Positions 49,622 through 58,922 of a DNA stretch of 64,000 bases are shown here, piece by piece. Position 1 is the stretch's first letter; each line of letters opens with the position of its first letter. The position numbers and the translations under genes are program-made. Under the pieces are notes generated by a model, which did no database searches, was not told the DNA's origin, and saw only the letters and a program-made list of their open reading frames with translations. This DNA comes from Flavobacteriaceae bacterium. GTDB taxonomy: Bacteria > Bacteroidota > Bacteroidia > Flavobacteriales > Flavobacteriaceae. The stretch lies in assembly GCA_028284005.1 (NCBI GenBank), contig JANQSO010000012.1:54177-118176 (forward strand). Reading direction: 5' to 3'.

Positions 49622-50886
49622 TATACTTTTCTTTTAAACAAATTTGAAAGTACAAATGCTGCTATAGCCGGCAGTACCCAGCCTAAGCTATTATTTGCTA
49701 ATGGAATCCAGCTTTTAATGGTTAGTACCGTTTCTTCGGAAATTACAAATTGCAGAAAATCCGGAATACTAAAGAGTAATGTTACAAAGGTCACTGTTCT
49801 AAATACCAATTTCGATGCGAAACGATCCGACACTATGTTCAGCAAGATCAGAACTATGGTAATAGGGTAAATAAACATGAGTGCAGGAACTGCAATATCT
49901 ATAATATAATGTACATCAAATTGCCCTACAGCCACCCCTAATATACATCCCAGTACCGCTGTAATTTTATAGGCTAATTCAGAATTTTTTGAAATGCCTT
50001 TTACAAAATCCGCAGTTCCTGTAACAATTCCAACAGCAGTTGTAAAACAAGCGAGGGCAACCAATACTCCCAAAAATGCCGTGCCTATATCTCCTAAAGT
50101 CTGAGTACTTAAAGAGATAAGTAATTCGGTTCGGTTTTCGCTTTCGAGTGTTCCGCTGTTCAATGCCCCCAGGAATATAAGACCGCCATAAATAAGGAAG
50201 AGTCCCAATCCGGCTATTAGTCCGGACCTGGCGATCATTCTTTTCTTTTCCACATAGTTGTATTTTCCATGTAAGGCATAAGAAATTACAATAACTCCAC
50301 CTACTACTACACCCCCTATGGCGTCAAATGTTTGATATCCTTCTAAAATTCCTCCTGTAAAGGAATTATTAAAAATAGATGCCCGCAGTGGTTCTACATC
50401 TCCAAAAGCTCCAATGCAAATAATTGCCAGTAGAATGATAATAATTAGAGGTGTCAAAAACTTACCTATAATGTTTACCATTTTGGAACGGTTGAGCACA
50501 AACACCAATACTAACACAAAATAGATAGTACTCATCCATAATGATGAAATTTCAAAATAGGGCTGGATGGATAATTCGTAAGTAACCGATGCTGTTCGCG
50601 GCGAAGGTAAAGATATTGAGATGGCATACACCAATATAGCATATATCATAGCAAAGCCAGGAGACACCTTATTTGCAAAATCCAACATGGTTCCTTGCAA
50701 ACGGGCATGTCCGTAAATTGCCAAAATGGGAATGACAACAGCAGAAATTGCAAATCCTATAGATACCCATATCCAACTTTCACCGGCATTGTAACCCAAA
50801 TAAGGTGGCAAAATAAGGTTGCCTGCACCAAAAAAAAGTGAAAATAACGCAAAAGCAGTTATAAAGGTTTGCTTGGTCTGGTTCAT
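49618..50886 (-). CDS. brnQ: Branched-chain amino acid:cation symporter
   Basis: A 422-residue inner-membrane transporter of the LIVCS family with about 12 helices, importing Leu, Ile and Val with sodium or protons. The N-terminal LFSLFFGAGNLILPPYLGYN and the following ISISLPSPRTASVTYE are family hallmarks. ATG 50886 (MNQTKQTF) matches the usual start. The longer TTG-type frame to 50967 would overlap the divergent hydrolase gene. The last four bases overlap pepP. Confidence 0.94.
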   Translation of the reverse strand: MNQTKQTFITAFALFSLFFGAGNLILPPYLGYNAGESWIWVSIGFAISAVVIPILAIYGHARLQGTMLDFANKVSPGFAMIYAILVYAISISLPSPRTASVTYELSIQPYFEISSLWMSTIYFVLVLVFVLNRSKMVNIIGKFLTPLIIIILLAIICIGAFGDVEPLRASIFNNSFTGGILEGYQTFDAIGGVVVGGVIVISYALHGKYNYVEKKRMIARSGLIAGLGLFLIYGGLIFLGALNSGTLESENRTELLISLSTQTLGDIGTAFLGVLVALACFTTAVGIVTGTADFVKGISKNSELAYKITAVLGCILGVAVGQFDVHYIIDIAVPALMFIYPITIVLILLNIVSDRFASKLVFRTVTFVTLLFSIPDFLQFVISEETVLTIKSWIPLANNSLGWVLPAIAAFVLSNLFKRKVY

Positions 50887-50916
50887 TAACAGATATTTGT
50901 TTGCCGAATATAAAAA

Positions 50917-51687
50917 ATGAACCTGATTTATACTAACACTATGCTTTTTTATGAGGTTTTGGGGCAAGGGCCTGCTATTGTTTTACTCCATGGGTTTTTG
51001 GAAAGTTCTACCATGTGGAAAGAGATCATACCTGAACTTATCAAAGAACATAAAGTAATTATTATTGATCTGCCGGGTCATGGAAAAAGCGAATGTATTT
51101 CCGATATCCATACCATGGAGCTCATGGCAGAAGCGGTTCATGATGTATTGCAACACCTGAACATAACCGAAGCTATTTTTGTAGGACATTCTATGGGGGG
51201 CTATGTGGCTTTGGCATATACAGAATTGTTTGAGGCGAAAGTTTCAACTTTAGTATTGTTAAATTCAACACCTGCAGAAGATTCTGTTGAACGAAAAGAG
51301 AACAGGGAACGTGCGCTAACCGTTATTGAAAAGAATCCAAGGACATTTATAGGCATGGCAATTGCAAATTTATTTGCAGAAGGTTCCCGGGAAAAGTACG
51401 CTTCAGAAATTGACACTTTAAAAAAAGAAGCCTTTCAGTTTCCACTGGAAGGTATTATAGCAGCTATTAAAGGAATGAAGATACGTAAGGATCGCACTTC
51501 AATTTTAAAACAGTTCGGTAAAGATAAAATTATGATCTGCGCTACAGAAGATCCTATTGTACCTTTTTCAGTTTCAGAAATATGGGCAAAATTTTGTGAT
51601 ACGGAACTGAAAAAGGTATCGGGAGGTCACATGAGTCATATTGAAAATAAAGATGAAATTGTTAAAATATTGCATTTCATCGAATAA
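50917..51687 (+). CDS. Alpha/beta hydrolase
   Basis: A 256-residue cytosolic hydrolase of the alpha/beta fold. The oxyanion segment LLHGFLESSTMW, the strand VIIIDLPGHGKS, the nucleophile elbow GHSMGG (Ser92), an Asp in CATEDPIVPF and a His in SGGHMSHIEN make a complete triad. Either ATG 50917 or ATG 50941 could be the start; the second gives MLFYEVLGQGPAIVLLHG, which is close to the usual N-terminus. Relatives are annotated as esterases or menaquinone-pathway hydrolases. The substrate is unknown. Confidence 0.9.
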   Translation: MNLIYTNTMLFYEVLGQGPAIVLLHGFLESSTMWKEIIPELIKEHKVIIIDLPGHGKSECISDIHTMELMAEAVHDVLQHLNITEAIFVGHSMGGYVALAYTELFEAKVSTLVLLNSTPAEDSVERKENRERALTVIEKNPRTFIGMAIANLFAEGSREKYASEIDTLKKEAFQFPLEGIIAAIKGMKIRKDRTSILKQFGKDKIMICATEDPIVPFSVSEIWAKFCDTELKKVSGGHMSHIENKDEIVKILHFIE

Positions 51688-51752
51688 TTTTACTTTTTAT
51701 CGGGTTTTAAATAAATATTTCTATATATTTAACAAACCTAAAACTAACAACT

Positions 51753-52007
51753 ATGAATAGCTCCTCCCCAAAAACATCGTTTTCGCTATTTGGTGTACTT
51801 TGTGCCACATTTGGCCACGACTACATCGTTACCAGAAAAGTTACTAATCACATAAATGAATATAAGTGTACTCACTGCGGACGTGAAGTCACAGATGGAG
51901 AAGGCGGAAAATTAGAAACACTTACTCAAAATATTAAAGACGTTAATACAAATGTTGCTGCATTTTTCCAGAAAAAAATGCGCAGAATATCAACAAATCA
52001 GATATGA
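51753..52007 (+). CDS. Small zinc-ribbon-like protein A
   Basis: An 84-residue cytosolic protein with the pattern C-x4-H-x16-C-x2-C (Cys17, His22, Cys39, Cys42), followed by VTDGEGG and a helical tail. The pattern suggests one zinc ion and resembles small phage-associated proteins of the DUF1660 type. That link is weak. Its TGA overlaps the ATG of the next gene in ATGA at 52004-52007, so the two are translationally coupled. Function unknown. Confidence 0.75.
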   Translation: MNSSSPKTSFSLFGVLCATFGHDYIVTRKVTNHINEYKCTHCGREVTDGEGGKLETLTQNIKDVNTNVAAFFQKKMRRISTNQI

Positions 52008-52207
52008 AGAAAATTGTATGCAAATTAAAAGGGCATACCTATGCCCCTATTAAAAAGGAAAATATTTTAATTAAGGAATTTGAATGTATCCACTGCAAGC
52101 AAAGATATACAACAGATGGATATGGACAAATGGTAAGACTTACCAAATACTGGAAGGAAAATCATCAATTTTTTGAGAAGTATCTTGCCAAAAGAACAGC
52201 TTCATAA
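52004..52207 (+). CDS. Small zinc-ribbon-like protein B
   Basis: A 67-residue protein with the identical spacing C-x4-H-x16-C-x2-C (Cys6, His11, Cys28, Cys31), then TTDGYGQMVRLTKYW and a basic helical tail. It is a paralogue of the preceding gene, with which it overlaps by four bases. It may bind zinc and perhaps nucleic acid or protein. It ends two bases from the stop of convergent thiL. Confidence 0.75.
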   Translation: MKKIVCKLKGHTYAPIKKENILIKEFECIHCKQRYTTDGYGQMVRLTKYWKENHQFFEKYLAKRTAS

Positions 52208-52209
52208 AG

Positions 52210-53265
52210 CTAATCATCTTCTTGCATAGCATTCCACCCTCGTGCGATCAAAGGAATTTTTGTATTTGCTCGGCTAATTAAATGGGTTCCTTCTTTTTCA
52301 TGTGTAATATGCCCAATTACTGTTAGGTGTGGGTTTGCTTTAATTTTTGGAAAATCTTCAGCACTTATAGTGAAAAGTAATTCGTAGTCCTCTCCTCCAC
52401 TCAATGCCACTGTAGTACTGTCTAATTGAAATTCTTCACATGCACTAATGACCTGGGGGTCCAGTGGAATCTTATCTTCATATAAATTACATCCTACATT
52501 CGATTGTTTGCATATATGTATGATTTCTGAAGAAAGTCCATCACTTATATCGATCATTGCAGTAGGTTTTACATCCAATTCTGAAAGTAACTTAGGAATG
52601 TCCTTTCTGGCTTCGGGTTTTAATTGACGCTCTATTAAATATGTATATGCATCCAGATCGGGCTGGGAATTAGGATTGACCTTAAAAACCTCTTTTTCAC
52701 GCTCCAGAACTTGTAAACCCAGGTAAGCTGCTCCCAAATCTCCGGTTACCACCAGCAGATCATTCTCTTTTGCACCATCACGGTATGTAATAGTTTCTTT
52801 TTTTGCGTTGCCAATAGCGGTTATGCTAATTATCAAACCGGTTGTGGAAGACGTGGTATCGCCTCCTATCAAGTCTACATTGTACATCTTAACAGCTGTC
52901 TTTATACCGGCATATAACTCCTCCAAAGCTTCTACGGGAAATCTGTTGGACACCGCAATTGAAACAGTGATCTGCGTCGCTGTAGCATTCATTGCATATA
53001 CATCTGATAAGTTTACCATGACAGCTTTATAGCCTAAATGTTTTAGCGGCATATAACTTAGATCAAAATGGACTCCTTCTATTAATAAATCTGTCGTTAC
53101 TACTATTTGGTTATCCCCTTCTGAAGAAATCACAGCCGCATCATCTCCAATACCTTTAATTGTAGTATTTTGATGAATTTCAAAATTCTTGGTGAGGTGA
53201 TCGATCAAACCAAATTCACCAAGTTGTGAAATATTTGTTTTTGAAGGGTTTTTATTTTCAAGCAT
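52210..53265 (-). CDS. thiL: Thiamine-monophosphate kinase
   Basis: A 351-residue cytosolic kinase that phosphorylates thiamine phosphate to the active cofactor thiamine diphosphate. It begins with SQLGEFGLIDHLT and IKGIGDDAAVI, and carries VTTDLLIEGVHFDL, the metal-site VNLSDVYAMNA and DLIGGDTTSS. The C-terminal ISDGLSSEI and LSGGEDYELLFT complete the AIRS/ThiL fold. No other thiamine gene is beside it. Confidence 0.95.
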   Translation of the reverse strand: MLENKNPSKTNISQLGEFGLIDHLTKNFEIHQNTTIKGIGDDAAVISSEGDNQIVVTTDLLIEGVHFDLSYMPLKHLGYKAVMVNLSDVYAMNATATQITVSIAVSNRFPVEALEELYAGIKTAVKMYNVDLIGGDTTSSTTGLIISITAIGNAKKETITYRDGAKENDLLVVTGDLGAAYLGLQVLEREKEVFKVNPNSQPDLDAYTYLIERQLKPEARKDIPKLLSELDVKPTAMIDISDGLSSEIIHICKQSNVGCNLYEDKIPLDPQVISACEEFQLDSTTVALSGGEDYELLFTISAEDFPKIKANPHLTVIGHITHEKEGTHLISRANTKIPLIARGWNAMQEDD

Positions 53266-53539
53266 GCTTCTTTAATTATCAGGGCACAAAAATAACGCTT
53301 CGCATTTAAATAATACTCCATTTGACAGGTAACTATTTTATTTTATTCCTTAAGAGAGGCAAATTATTGGATAAAAATGCTTCTCCTATTGTAATTTTTA
53401 TATTTTTGAAGCCCTTTGCAGGGTATGGATTGAAAATTATGTGCAGTTAATAGGTTTTCATTGCAGTATTAATAATTTTCCATTGAAACATTCGTTATCC
53501 AAATACCTAAGTAGAAAACGAAAACACGCTAGTCTTTAA

Positions 53540-53575
53540 AAGTAGGGTAAATTGAAAGGTATCTGTTCTTTATAA
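53540..53575 (+). repeat. Upstream element shared by choice-of-anchor B genes 1 and 3
   Basis: AAGTAGGGTAAATT, about ten variable bases, then TGTTCTTTATA occurs here and again at 57285-57319 before gene 3. In both places it is followed by a similar short AT-rich stretch. It may be a promoter or operator, or simply a duplicated leftover. Confidence 0.5.
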
Positions 53576-53625
53576 AGGATGGTATTTTGTTAAAACCAAA
53601 TAAAATAGACTAAGCAGTAGTTTAA

Positions 53626-53692
53626 AAATGAACAACTTATAAATAACATAATACCATTACTGTTACTCTCTTGTATTAATGGTAGTAGTATT
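53626..53692 (+). promoter_or_regulatory. Conserved leader with inverted repeat, gene 1
   Basis: AAATGAACAACTTAT is followed by an inverted repeat TACCATTA (53652-53659) / TAATGGTA (53677-53684) and then a TTTCTT tract. Related blocks precede genes 4 and 5. It ends about 25 bases before the ATG and may fold in the 5' leader. Confidence 0.5.
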
Positions 53693-53716
53693 TCTTAAAA
53701 CCTAAAAACTATTAAA

Positions 53717-55636
53717 ATGAAAAAACTCTTACTCCCAATTCTCTTAATGAGCTTTACTTTTGTAAATGCCCAAACACCTTGTACCGGTGGTTTTGCCGGT
53801 GGTTATCCATGTGATGGGTATTTTTTGCAGTCTGAAATTTCATTAGCTGCAATGAGTGCCGGTTCGGGAAATGACTCCTGGGGTTGGACAGACCCTTCTA
53901 ACGGAAAAGAATATGCCCTTGTCGGCCTTGACAACGGAACAGCTTTTATAGATATTTCGAATCCTACAAGTCCGATCTATCTTGGTAAACTTCCAACACA
54001 TACCAGCAGTAGTATCTGGAGAGATATAAAAATATATAACGACCATGCATTTGTGGTAAGTGAAGCATTTAACCATGGGATGCAGGTATTTGATTTAACA
54101 AGATTGAGAAATGTAAACAATCCACCTGTTACTTTTACCGAAGATGCACACTACAACGGCTTTGGAAGTGCCCATAACCTGGTAATCAATGAGGATAGCG
54201 GTTATGCCTTTGGTGTTGGAACATCAACATTCAACGGTGGTCCGCACTTTGTAAACATTCAAGACCCTATCAATCCTGTTGCTGCCGGTGGTTATGCCAT
54301 GGATGATTACAGTCATGATGCGCAAGTGGTTACGTATTGTGGCCCTGATGATGATTATGCAGGACGTGAAATTTTGATTGGAAGTAATGAGAATGAAGTT
54401 GTCATTGTTGATATTACAGATAAAGCAAATCCTGTTGGTATCTCTACAATTTCTTATACAAATGTTGGATATACCCACCAGGGATGGTTCACTGAAGATC
54501 AACGGTATTTCATTTTAGGTGATGAGACTGATGAAATAAACATTGGATTTAATACCAAAACGATCATTTTCGATTTTAACGACCTGGACAATCCACAGTT
54601 CTCTTTTAATTTTACCGGGCCTACATCTGCTTCAGACCACAACGGATATGTAAAAGGAACCAAATATTATATGGCCAGCTACCGTGCAGGATTACGTGTT
54701 ATGGATGTTAGCGATATAGCAAACGGGAACATGACCGAAATAGGGTATTTTGATTCTCATCCTTCAAGCAATAGTGTGAATACAAATAATGGTGCCTGGA
54801 ATGTTTTTCCATACTTTGACAGTGGTAACATCATCATAAGTGACCAAGATGCCGGATTTTTACTCGTGAAGGCTATCACCGATGATACTACTGCTCCAAC
54901 TGCTGTTTGCCAGGATGCAACTGTTTCACTTGATGCTAACGGAAATGGTTCCGTAACTGCCGCAGAAATAAACAATGGTTCAACCGATAACAGTGGCACT
55001 GTATATTTCATCCTTTGTGAGGATACTTTCGATTGTTCAGACCTGGGGACAAATACCGTAGAATTGGAAGTTTATGATGATTTTGGAAACAAAGATTTTT
55101 GTACCGCTACTGTAACAGTAGTAGACGAGATAGATCCTGTGATCACTTGTCCTTCCGGACTTACCGTAGTTTACGATTCGGGGAATCCTTTTTACACTCT
55201 TGAAAATTTTGATACAACCGGGGACGTTACAGCAACCGATAACTGTGCAGCCGGCCTTACAATAACTCAAAACCCGGTTCCGGGAACTCAATTAACAGTT
55301 GGAGTTCATACAATAACTTTTGAAGTTACGGACGGATCTGGAAATACGGATACATGTTCTTTTGACCTAACAGTAGAAGAAGAACTTGGCACAACAGATT
55401 TTGAACTTGAAAAAGGATTGGCTATTTTCCCTAATCCTGCTTCAGAAGTAATTACAATTGCTTCAAAAAATGCAACTCTTTCTACTGTAGAAGTAGTTGA
55501 CATATCCGGAAAACGTATTTATACTAGCAATAATATTGATTCGGAAACAACGACAATAAATATCTCAGCATTCTCTAAAGGATTGTATTTTGTAACTATA
55601 AATAATGCTGTCACAAAGAAGATTATCAAAAAATAA
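53717..55636 (+). CDS. Choice-of-anchor B family T9SS protein 1, with HYR-like domains
   Basis: A 639-residue secreted protein. Signal peptide 1-18 precedes a two-cysteine segment (TPCTGGFAGGYPCDGY) and a propeller with LVIVD-type repeats (about 40-390). It carries WGWTDPSNGKEYA, NHGMQVFDL, YSHDAQV, YTHQGW and DHNGY. Only this copy has an insert of about 170 residues (DDTTAPTAVCQD, then DPVITCPSG) forming two Ig/HYR-like domains with paired cysteines. A T9SS type A sorting domain (about 560-639) ends TKKIIKK. It should be displayed on or released from the surface. Ligand and function are unknown. Confidence 0.88.
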   Translation: MKKLLLPILLMSFTFVNAQTPCTGGFAGGYPCDGYFLQSEISLAAMSAGSGNDSWGWTDPSNGKEYALVGLDNGTAFIDISNPTSPIYLGKLPTHTSSSIWRDIKIYNDHAFVVSEAFNHGMQVFDLTRLRNVNNPPVTFTEDAHYNGFGSAHNLVINEDSGYAFGVGTSTFNGGPHFVNIQDPINPVAAGGYAMDDYSHDAQVVTYCGPDDDYAGREILIGSNENEVVIVDITDKANPVGISTISYTNVGYTHQGWFTEDQRYFILGDETDEINIGFNTKTIIFDFNDLDNPQFSFNFTGPTSASDHNGYVKGTKYYMASYRAGLRVMDVSDIANGNMTEIGYFDSHPSSNSVNTNNGAWNVFPYFDSGNIIISDQDAGFLLVKAITDDTTAPTAVCQDATVSLDANGNGSVTAAEINNGSTDNSGTVYFILCEDTFDCSDLGTNTVELEVYDDFGNKDFCTATVTVVDEIDPVITCPSGLTVVYDSGNPFYTLENFDTTGDVTATDNCAAGLTITQNPVPGTQLTVGVHTITFEVTDGSGNTDTCSFDLTVEEELGTTDFELEKGLAIFPNPASEVITIASKNATLSTVEVVDISGKRIYTSNNIDSETTTINISAFSKGLYFVTINNAVTKKIIKK

Positions 55637-55674
55637 TGGCCTCTGTGTAAAGTAAAAAACAATCTTTAAGTAGT

Positions 55675-55718
55675 AAAGCACTAACATTTAACTCTTTAGT
55701 TATTGTTAGTGCTTTTTT
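55675..55718 (+). terminator. Terminator after choice-of-anchor B gene 1
   Basis: AAAGCACTAACA (55675-55686) pairs with TGTTAGTGCTTT (55704-55715) in a 12-bp stem, followed by a T-run. It lies about 40 bases past the gene 1 stop and separates it from gene 2. Confidence 0.85.
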
Positions 55719-55754
55719 TATTGTTAGCTTTATAGTCCTCTAATAAAAAAATAA

Positions 55755-57167
55755 ATGAAAAAGTTTTTACCCTTTTTAATAGTATTGGTGTCTATAGGGC
55801 TGGTTGCTCAAACTCCGTGTAATAACGGAATGGCCGGTTCGTTTCCATGTAATGGCTACGATCTGCAATCACATATTCCGCTTGCAACAATGAATTCTAC
55901 CAGGGCAAATGACTCCTGGGGATGGACAGACCCTCAAGACGGAAAAGAATATGCTATTGTCTGTCTAATTGAAGCCACAGCTTTTATTGATATCTCAGAT
56001 CCACTTAACCCTATCTACCTGGGGAGCCTCCCTACAGAGAACAACAGCAGCACCTGGAGAGATGCAAAAACCTATAACAATTTTGCCTTTATTGTTAGTG
56101 AAGATCCCGGACATGGTATGCAGATTTTTGATTTGACCAGATTACGAAACGTAACCAATCCTCCGGTGATATTTACCAAAGATGCACATTATAGCGGTTT
56201 TGGTGATGCTCACAATATTGTGATCAATGAAGATACCGGATATGCCTATGGGCTTGGTACCAGTGCGAATAGTGGCGGGCCTCATTTTATAAATATCCAG
56301 GACCCTTTAAACCCGGTAAATGAAGGCGGTTATTCTGCTGAAGGATATTGCCATGATGCACAAGTAGTTATTTACAATGGCCCCGATACAGATTATACCG
56401 GACGCGAGATCCTTTTTGGTAGTAATGAGGACAAAGTGGTTATAATAGATGTTACCGATAAAACAAATCCTCAAACTATAGCTACCATTACATATTCAAA
56501 TTTGGAATACACACACCAGGGCTGGCTTACCGAAGATCAGCGATACTTTTTATTGGGAGATGAGCAGGATGAAATAAATCTTGGACTTAGCAGCAGGACC
56601 GTCATTTTTGATTTTAACGATCTGGACAGCCCGCAGATTTACTTTGAATATACAGGTTCAACACCAGCAACAGACCATAATGGTTATATAAAAGGAGATA
56701 AATTCTATTTATCAAATAATGCCGCAGGACTAAGAGTAATGGATATTTCAGATATCGCCAATCAAAATATGACAGAAGTAGGCTATTTTGATTCTTACAT
56801 ATCAGATAATAATGCGGGTTATAATGGAGCGTGGAACGTATATCCCTTTTTTGAGAGTGGAAACATTGTAATAAGTGACAGGACCGAAGGTTTCTTATTA
56901 GTAAAACCTTCGACGCTCGCATCAGACGACTTCGAATTTGATAATGGCCTTTCTATATATCCAAACCCTGCTTCAGACCTTGTTACAGTGAAATCTGAAA
57001 ATGCAATCATTTCGACCATACATATTGTAGACGTTTTGGGTAATTTAATTTATTCTGAAAAAGAGATCAATTCTCAAACAAAAATGATTGATCTATCTGC
57101 GTTTTCAAATGGATTGTATTTCATGAAAATTAACAACGGCAGTACAAAGAAAATTTTAAAGAACTAG
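55755..57167 (+). CDS. Choice-of-anchor B family T9SS protein 2
   Basis: A 470-residue secreted paralogue with signal peptide 1-18, the two-cysteine segment (TPCNNGMAGSFPCNGY), the LVIVD-type propeller and a type A T9SS sorting domain (about 395-470, ending TKKILKN). It is the most diverged copy. The THT and DHAF residues of the others are TEN and NFAF here, and YCHDAQ replaces Y[ST]HDAQ, adding a cysteine. All seven histidines shared by the family remain. It has no HYR-like insert. Only 118 bases, mostly a terminator, separate it from gene 1. Confidence 0.87.
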   Translation: MKKFLPFLIVLVSIGLVAQTPCNNGMAGSFPCNGYDLQSHIPLATMNSTRANDSWGWTDPQDGKEYAIVCLIEATAFIDISDPLNPIYLGSLPTENNSSTWRDAKTYNNFAFIVSEDPGHGMQIFDLTRLRNVTNPPVIFTKDAHYSGFGDAHNIVINEDTGYAYGLGTSANSGGPHFINIQDPLNPVNEGGYSAEGYCHDAQVVIYNGPDTDYTGREILFGSNEDKVVIIDVTDKTNPQTIATITYSNLEYTHQGWLTEDQRYFLLGDEQDEINLGLSSRTVIFDFNDLDSPQIYFEYTGSTPATDHNGYIKGDKFYLSNNAAGLRVMDISDIANQNMTEVGYFDSYISDNNAGYNGAWNVYPFFESGNIVISDRTEGFLLVKPSTLASDDFEFDNGLSIYPNPASDLVTVKSENAIISTIHIVDVLGNLIYSEKEINSQTKMIDLSAFSNGLYFMKINNGSTKKILKN

Positions 57168-57196
57168 CGTGTTTATTAGCCTAGTAAGTTAATAGG

Positions 57197-57238
57197 GCAT
57201 TGATTTTTAACGAATTAAGTTATAATTAATGCTTTTTT
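57197..57238 (+). terminator. Terminator after choice-of-anchor B gene 2
   Basis: GCATTGATTTTTAAC pairs imperfectly with GTTATAATTAATGC (57197-57232), with one G-U pair and one mismatched region, followed by TTTTTT. It lies 30 bases past the gene 2 stop. Confidence 0.65.
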
Positions 57239-57284
57239 ATTAGTAGCTTTACGAATCTTGATCAAAACGGGAAATATGCTCATT

Positions 57285-57319
57285 AAGTAGGGTAAATTAC
57301 TCGATGCCTGTTCTTTATA
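57285..57319 (+). repeat. Second copy of the shared upstream element, before gene 3
   Basis: AAGTAGGGTAAATT (57285-57298) and TGTTCTTTATA (57309-57319) repeat the element at 53540-53575 with the same order and near-equal spacing. It lies 60-95 bases before the gene 3 ATG. Confidence 0.5.
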
Positions 57320-57378
57320 TAGAATTGCATTTAGTTATATAAATTGTCATACATCCCTAATTCAAAAAATAAGACAAA

Positions 57379-58815
57379 ATGAAAAGATATTTACTTCCCA
57401 TCTTATTGCTCTGCTTTACCTTTTCTAATGCTCAAACTCCTTGTGTGGGAGGAATGGCCGGGACCTACCCCTGTAATGGTTATGACCTGCTGTCATTTAT
57501 TCCTTTTACGGCTTTAGGAGCTACCAATTCGAATGATTCCTGGGGGTGGACAGACCCAAATGATGGTACCGAATATGCTATTGTCGGATTAGACAACGGA
57601 ACAGCTTTTCTGGATATCTCGGATCCATTGAATCCTGTTCATTTAGGAAATTTACCTACACATACAGGTACAAGTATTTGGAGAGATATAAAAGTATATG
57701 ACAACCATGCATTTGTTGTAAGTGATGTAAATGGAAATCACGGGATGCAGGTATTTGACCTTACACGTTTACGCAATGTCGCTAATCCACCCGAAACATT
57801 TACGGCGGACACCCATTTCAGCGGCTTTGGACCTGCTCACAATATTGTGATCAATGAAGATACCGGATATGCTTATGGAGTTGGAGCAGATACCTACAGC
57901 GGAGGCCCACACTTTATCAATATCCAGAACCCAACAAATCCTGTTGCAGAAGGCGGATTTGCCTCATACGGGTACACGCACGATGCTCAGGTTGTGATCT
58001 ATAATGGCCCTGATACAGATTATACCGGGCGGGAAATCTATGTTGGAAGTAATGAAAGTCAGGTTGTGATCGTAGATGTTACCGACAAGGCAAATCCTCA
58101 GGGAATAGCCACGGTAAGTTACACGAATGTATCTTATACGCACCAGGGATGGTTTACAGAAGACCAACGCTATTTTATTGTTGGCGATGAAATAGATGAG
58201 CAGGACTTCGGCTTCAATACCAGAACCCTGATTTTTGATCTTAATGACCTTGACAATCCTCAATTGTCTTTTGAATTTACAGGTCCTACTCCGGCAACCG
58301 ATCACAACGGATATGTAAAAGGAGATACGTTTTATCTGGCCAGTTATGCTGCCGGTATGCGTGTTATGGATATATCGGATATTGAAAATGGAAATATAAC
58401 TGAAACCGGTTATTTTGATGTGTATCCTTCAAGTAATATCGCGGGTTATAACGGTGCGTGGAATGTATATCCGTATTTTGAGAGTGGGAACATTATGATC
58501 ACATCCTTGCAATATAGCGATCCAAATTACAATGGTGGTTTTTATTTGGTTAGGCCATCTACACTTGCCATAGATGATTTTGCTGCAAACAGCTTTGCAA
58601 TTTCTCCTAACCCTGCTTCAGATAAGATCACAATAGAATCTTCAGATCAGGTTATCATTTCAAGTATTGCGATCGTAGATGTATTAGGAAAAGAAGTATT
58701 TTCTGAAAATGAAATCAATTTGGCAACTAAAGTTCTGGATATATCATCATTCTCTAAAGGAATGTATTTTGTTAAGATCAACGACCAAATCACTAAAAAA
58801 ATAATAAAAAAATAA
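57379..58815 (+). CDS. Choice-of-anchor B family T9SS protein 3
   Basis: A 478-residue secreted paralogue. Signal peptide 1-18, segment TPCVGGMAGTYPCNGY, LVIVD-type propeller with GNHGMQVFDL, THFSGFGPAHN, YTHDAQV, YTHQGW and DHNGYVKG, then a type A T9SS sorting domain ending TKKIIKK. The sorting domain groups with genes 1 and 2. A short extra loop before it (TSLQYSDPNYNGGFYLV) accounts for the length difference. Function unknown. Confidence 0.88.
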   Translation: MKRYLLPILLLCFTFSNAQTPCVGGMAGTYPCNGYDLLSFIPFTALGATNSNDSWGWTDPNDGTEYAIVGLDNGTAFLDISDPLNPVHLGNLPTHTGTSIWRDIKVYDNHAFVVSDVNGNHGMQVFDLTRLRNVANPPETFTADTHFSGFGPAHNIVINEDTGYAYGVGADTYSGGPHFINIQNPTNPVAEGGFASYGYTHDAQVVIYNGPDTDYTGREIYVGSNESQVVIVDVTDKANPQGIATVSYTNVSYTHQGWFTEDQRYFIVGDEIDEQDFGFNTRTLIFDLNDLDNPQLSFEFTGPTPATDHNGYVKGDTFYLASYAAGMRVMDISDIENGNITETGYFDVYPSSNIAGYNGAWNVYPYFESGNIMITSLQYSDPNYNGGFYLVRPSTLAIDDFAANSFAISPNPASDKITIESSDQVIISSIAIVDVLGKEVFSENEINLATKVLDISSFSKGMYFVKINDQITKKIIKK

Positions 58816-58834
58816 GCATATCTGTAATTTAATA

Positions 58835-58897
58835 AGAAATGAACGACTTGTAAACAGTATAGTACTACCAATCCTATAGATTTAGTGACTGTAGTAT
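58835..58897 (+). promoter_or_regulatory. Conserved leader with inverted repeat, gene 4
   Basis: GAAATGAACGACTTGTAAACA resembles the block before gene 1 (positions 53625-53645). It is followed by the inverted repeat TACTAC (58863-58868) / GTAGTA (58891-58896). An ATG at 58896 lies in the repeat and is not taken as the gene start. Confidence 0.45.
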
Positions 58898-58922
58898 GTT
58901 TTATAAATTTAAAATCGATCAA

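Larger units (their letters stand above)
53266..53716. other. 451-base non-coding region between thiL and the choice-of-anchor B cluster
   Basis: No credible gene is seen. On the minus strand TATTTTTG (53294-53287) lies about 20 bases before the thiL ATG and is the likely thiL -7 box. A second TATTTTTG on the plus strand (53401-53408) is unassigned. The right half carries the upstream elements shared with other genes of the cluster, listed separately. A small unannotated RNA cannot be excluded. Confidence 0.6.

Noticed and set aside
58896..58922. Upstream ATG for choice-of-anchor B gene 4
   Set aside because: It lies inside the conserved inverted repeat and would add nine residues before a good signal peptide.
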